Below the pieces are notes generated by a model. That model was not told the DNA's origin and did no database searches. It saw nothing but the letters and a program-made list of their open reading frames with translations. This document shows, piece after piece, positions 7,408 through 7,895 of a stretch of 7,895 bases of DNA. Position numbers and translations under genes: made by a program. This DNA is from Dehalococcoidia bacterium (lineage in GTDB: Bacteria; Chloroflexota; Dehalococcoidia; GIF9; AB-539-J10): the NCBI GenBank assembly GCA_030627025.1, contig DAOUSX010000037.1, positions 1 to 7,895 on the forward strand, given 5' to 3'. Position 1 is the first letter of the stretch. Every line of letters starts with the position of its first letter.

Positions 7408-7414
7408 ATTTTAA

Positions 7415-7421
7415 CCTCCCC
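7415..7421 (-). promoter_or_regulatory. Shine-Dalgarno site of jag
   Basis: GGGGAGG on the minus strand sits seven bases before the ATG at 7407 and fixes the start of jag. Its context closely resembles the SD-to-ATG stretch of the trpB2-like gene at the other end of the window. Confidence 0.75.
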
Positions 7422-7482
7422 TTTGAGTAATTCACCACAGTATTGAATTGCCTTAAGACTGTTTTGATGATGCTGCTTTAGT

Positions 7483-7895
7483 TTACCGCCCTAATGGCAA
7501 CTTAGGCAAAGCACCACGGCCTATGTACCCCCACCCGGTAACTAAATACTGAATTCCAATGCCAATCACGTTGGAAACTGCCCAAAAAAGAGCCAAACCG
7601 CTGGGAAACATCAAGGTAAACAGCGCAAACATAAATGGCATCATTAACTGCATCATGCTATTCATCGACTTCTGCCTCGGATCAACCGTGGGAGCAGTTA
7701 CCATCTTCTGTTGTACCCACATTGAGCCACCCACTATAACGGCTAGAATCATATAGCTGTCAGGCAATCCTAAATTAAGCCACAGGAAATGGCTATCTAG
7801 CGGAATAGCCTGAGTCACTACCTCCCAGGAGTAAAGATGCCGAAATAAATCTAGCAGACTTTCGGGAGTAGTAGCTAAAGCCCTCATGATAGACT
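7483..7895 (-). CDS. yidC: YidC/Oxa1/SpoIIIJ membrane protein insertase, C-terminal part (5' end outside window)
   Basis: This is the C-terminal portion of a YidC/Oxa1-family insertase, which places proteins into the cytoplasmic membrane with or without SecYEG. The methionine encoded at 7885-7887 is internal. The frame stays open through the window edge (Ser-Ile precede it), and the sequence MRALATTPESLLDLF fits the middle of the family's YQSI.RAL region. Counting from that Met, one hydrophobic segment follows at about 43-58 (SYMILAVIVGG). A positively charged loop comes next (residues 60-73), and a closely spaced hydrophobic pair at about 76-118 contains PFMFALFTLMFPSGLALFW, typical of YidC TM4-TM5. 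The C-terminal tail is short and mildly basic (ending LPLGR). Position before jag supports the call. The N-terminus, and so whether it has a periplasmic domain or a lipobox, cannot be judged. Confidence 0.93.
   Translation of the reverse strand, partial: SIMRALATTPESLLDLFRHLYSWEVVTQAIPLDSHFLWLNLGLPDSYMILAVIVGGSMWVQQKMVTAPTVDPRQKSMNSMMQLMMPFMFALFTLMFPSGLALFWAVSNVIGIGIQYLVTGWGYIGRGALPKLPLGR

Noticed and set aside
7115..7414. Serine-rich plus-strand open frame opposite jag
   Set aside because: The Ser/Thr-rich composition is the mirror of the Glu/Leu-rich Jag N-terminus; it is a shadow frame.
7429..7449. Inverted repeat AATTCA/TGAATT in the yidC-jag gap as a terminator
   Set aside because: The six-base stem is nearly all A/T with a nine-base loop, and no T-run follows on the minus strand; it is too weak to call.
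7754..7763. Second copy of the TAGCTGTCAG core (in yidC) as evidence for a dispersed repeat
   Set aside because: Only ten bases match, and they encode the ordinary PDSY segment of YidC, so chance similarity is the simpler explanation.

Overview
The window reads as an ordinary, densely packed stretch of bacterial chromosome holding seven protein genes. No RNA gene, CRISPR array, insertion sequence or prophage signature is visible. The gene set is a stand-alone TrpB2-type enzyme, PadR regulators, an HtrA-like lipoprotein, a YidC-Jag pair followed directly by ileS, and a long eukaryote-like (type 2) isoleucyl-tRNA synthetase. From memory of such genomes this suggests an anaerobic Chloroflexota lineage, most likely class Dehalococcoidia. 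That assignment is an inference from gene content and has not been tested.

Left part (1-2534): a TrpB2-like PLP enzyme (+) runs tail-to-tail, one base apart, into a two-gene minus-strand unit. That unit is a PadR-type regulator followed by a metallo-beta-lactamase-fold hydrolase resembling class II cyclic-nucleotide phosphodiesterases. Middle (2535-3676): a short divergent region carries the start of padR to the left and a lipoprotein trypsin/PDZ serine protease (HtrA family) to the right. The protease ends with its stop codon interlocked with that of ileS. Right part (3673-7895, minus strand): yidC (5' end outside the window), jag and ileS lie in one direction. Jag and ileS are separated by only three bases and are probably translationally coupled.

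The yidC-jag-ileS block links membrane protein insertion, an RNA-binding accessory protein and tRNA charging. The HtrA-like protein is a plausible envelope quality-control partner, although it is transcribed separately. The PadR/hydrolase pair looks like a small regulated module of unknown signal.

The most notable point is the isoleucyl-tRNA synthetase. Its class I HIGH signature is rearranged to Gly-Ile-His-His, the GXHH form associated with very high mupirocin tolerance in some type 2 IleRS enzymes. A second oddity is a short CTGACA/AGCTGTC-type repeat that appears to have been absorbed in frame into the ileS coding sequence. I see no wholly new multi-gene system here.
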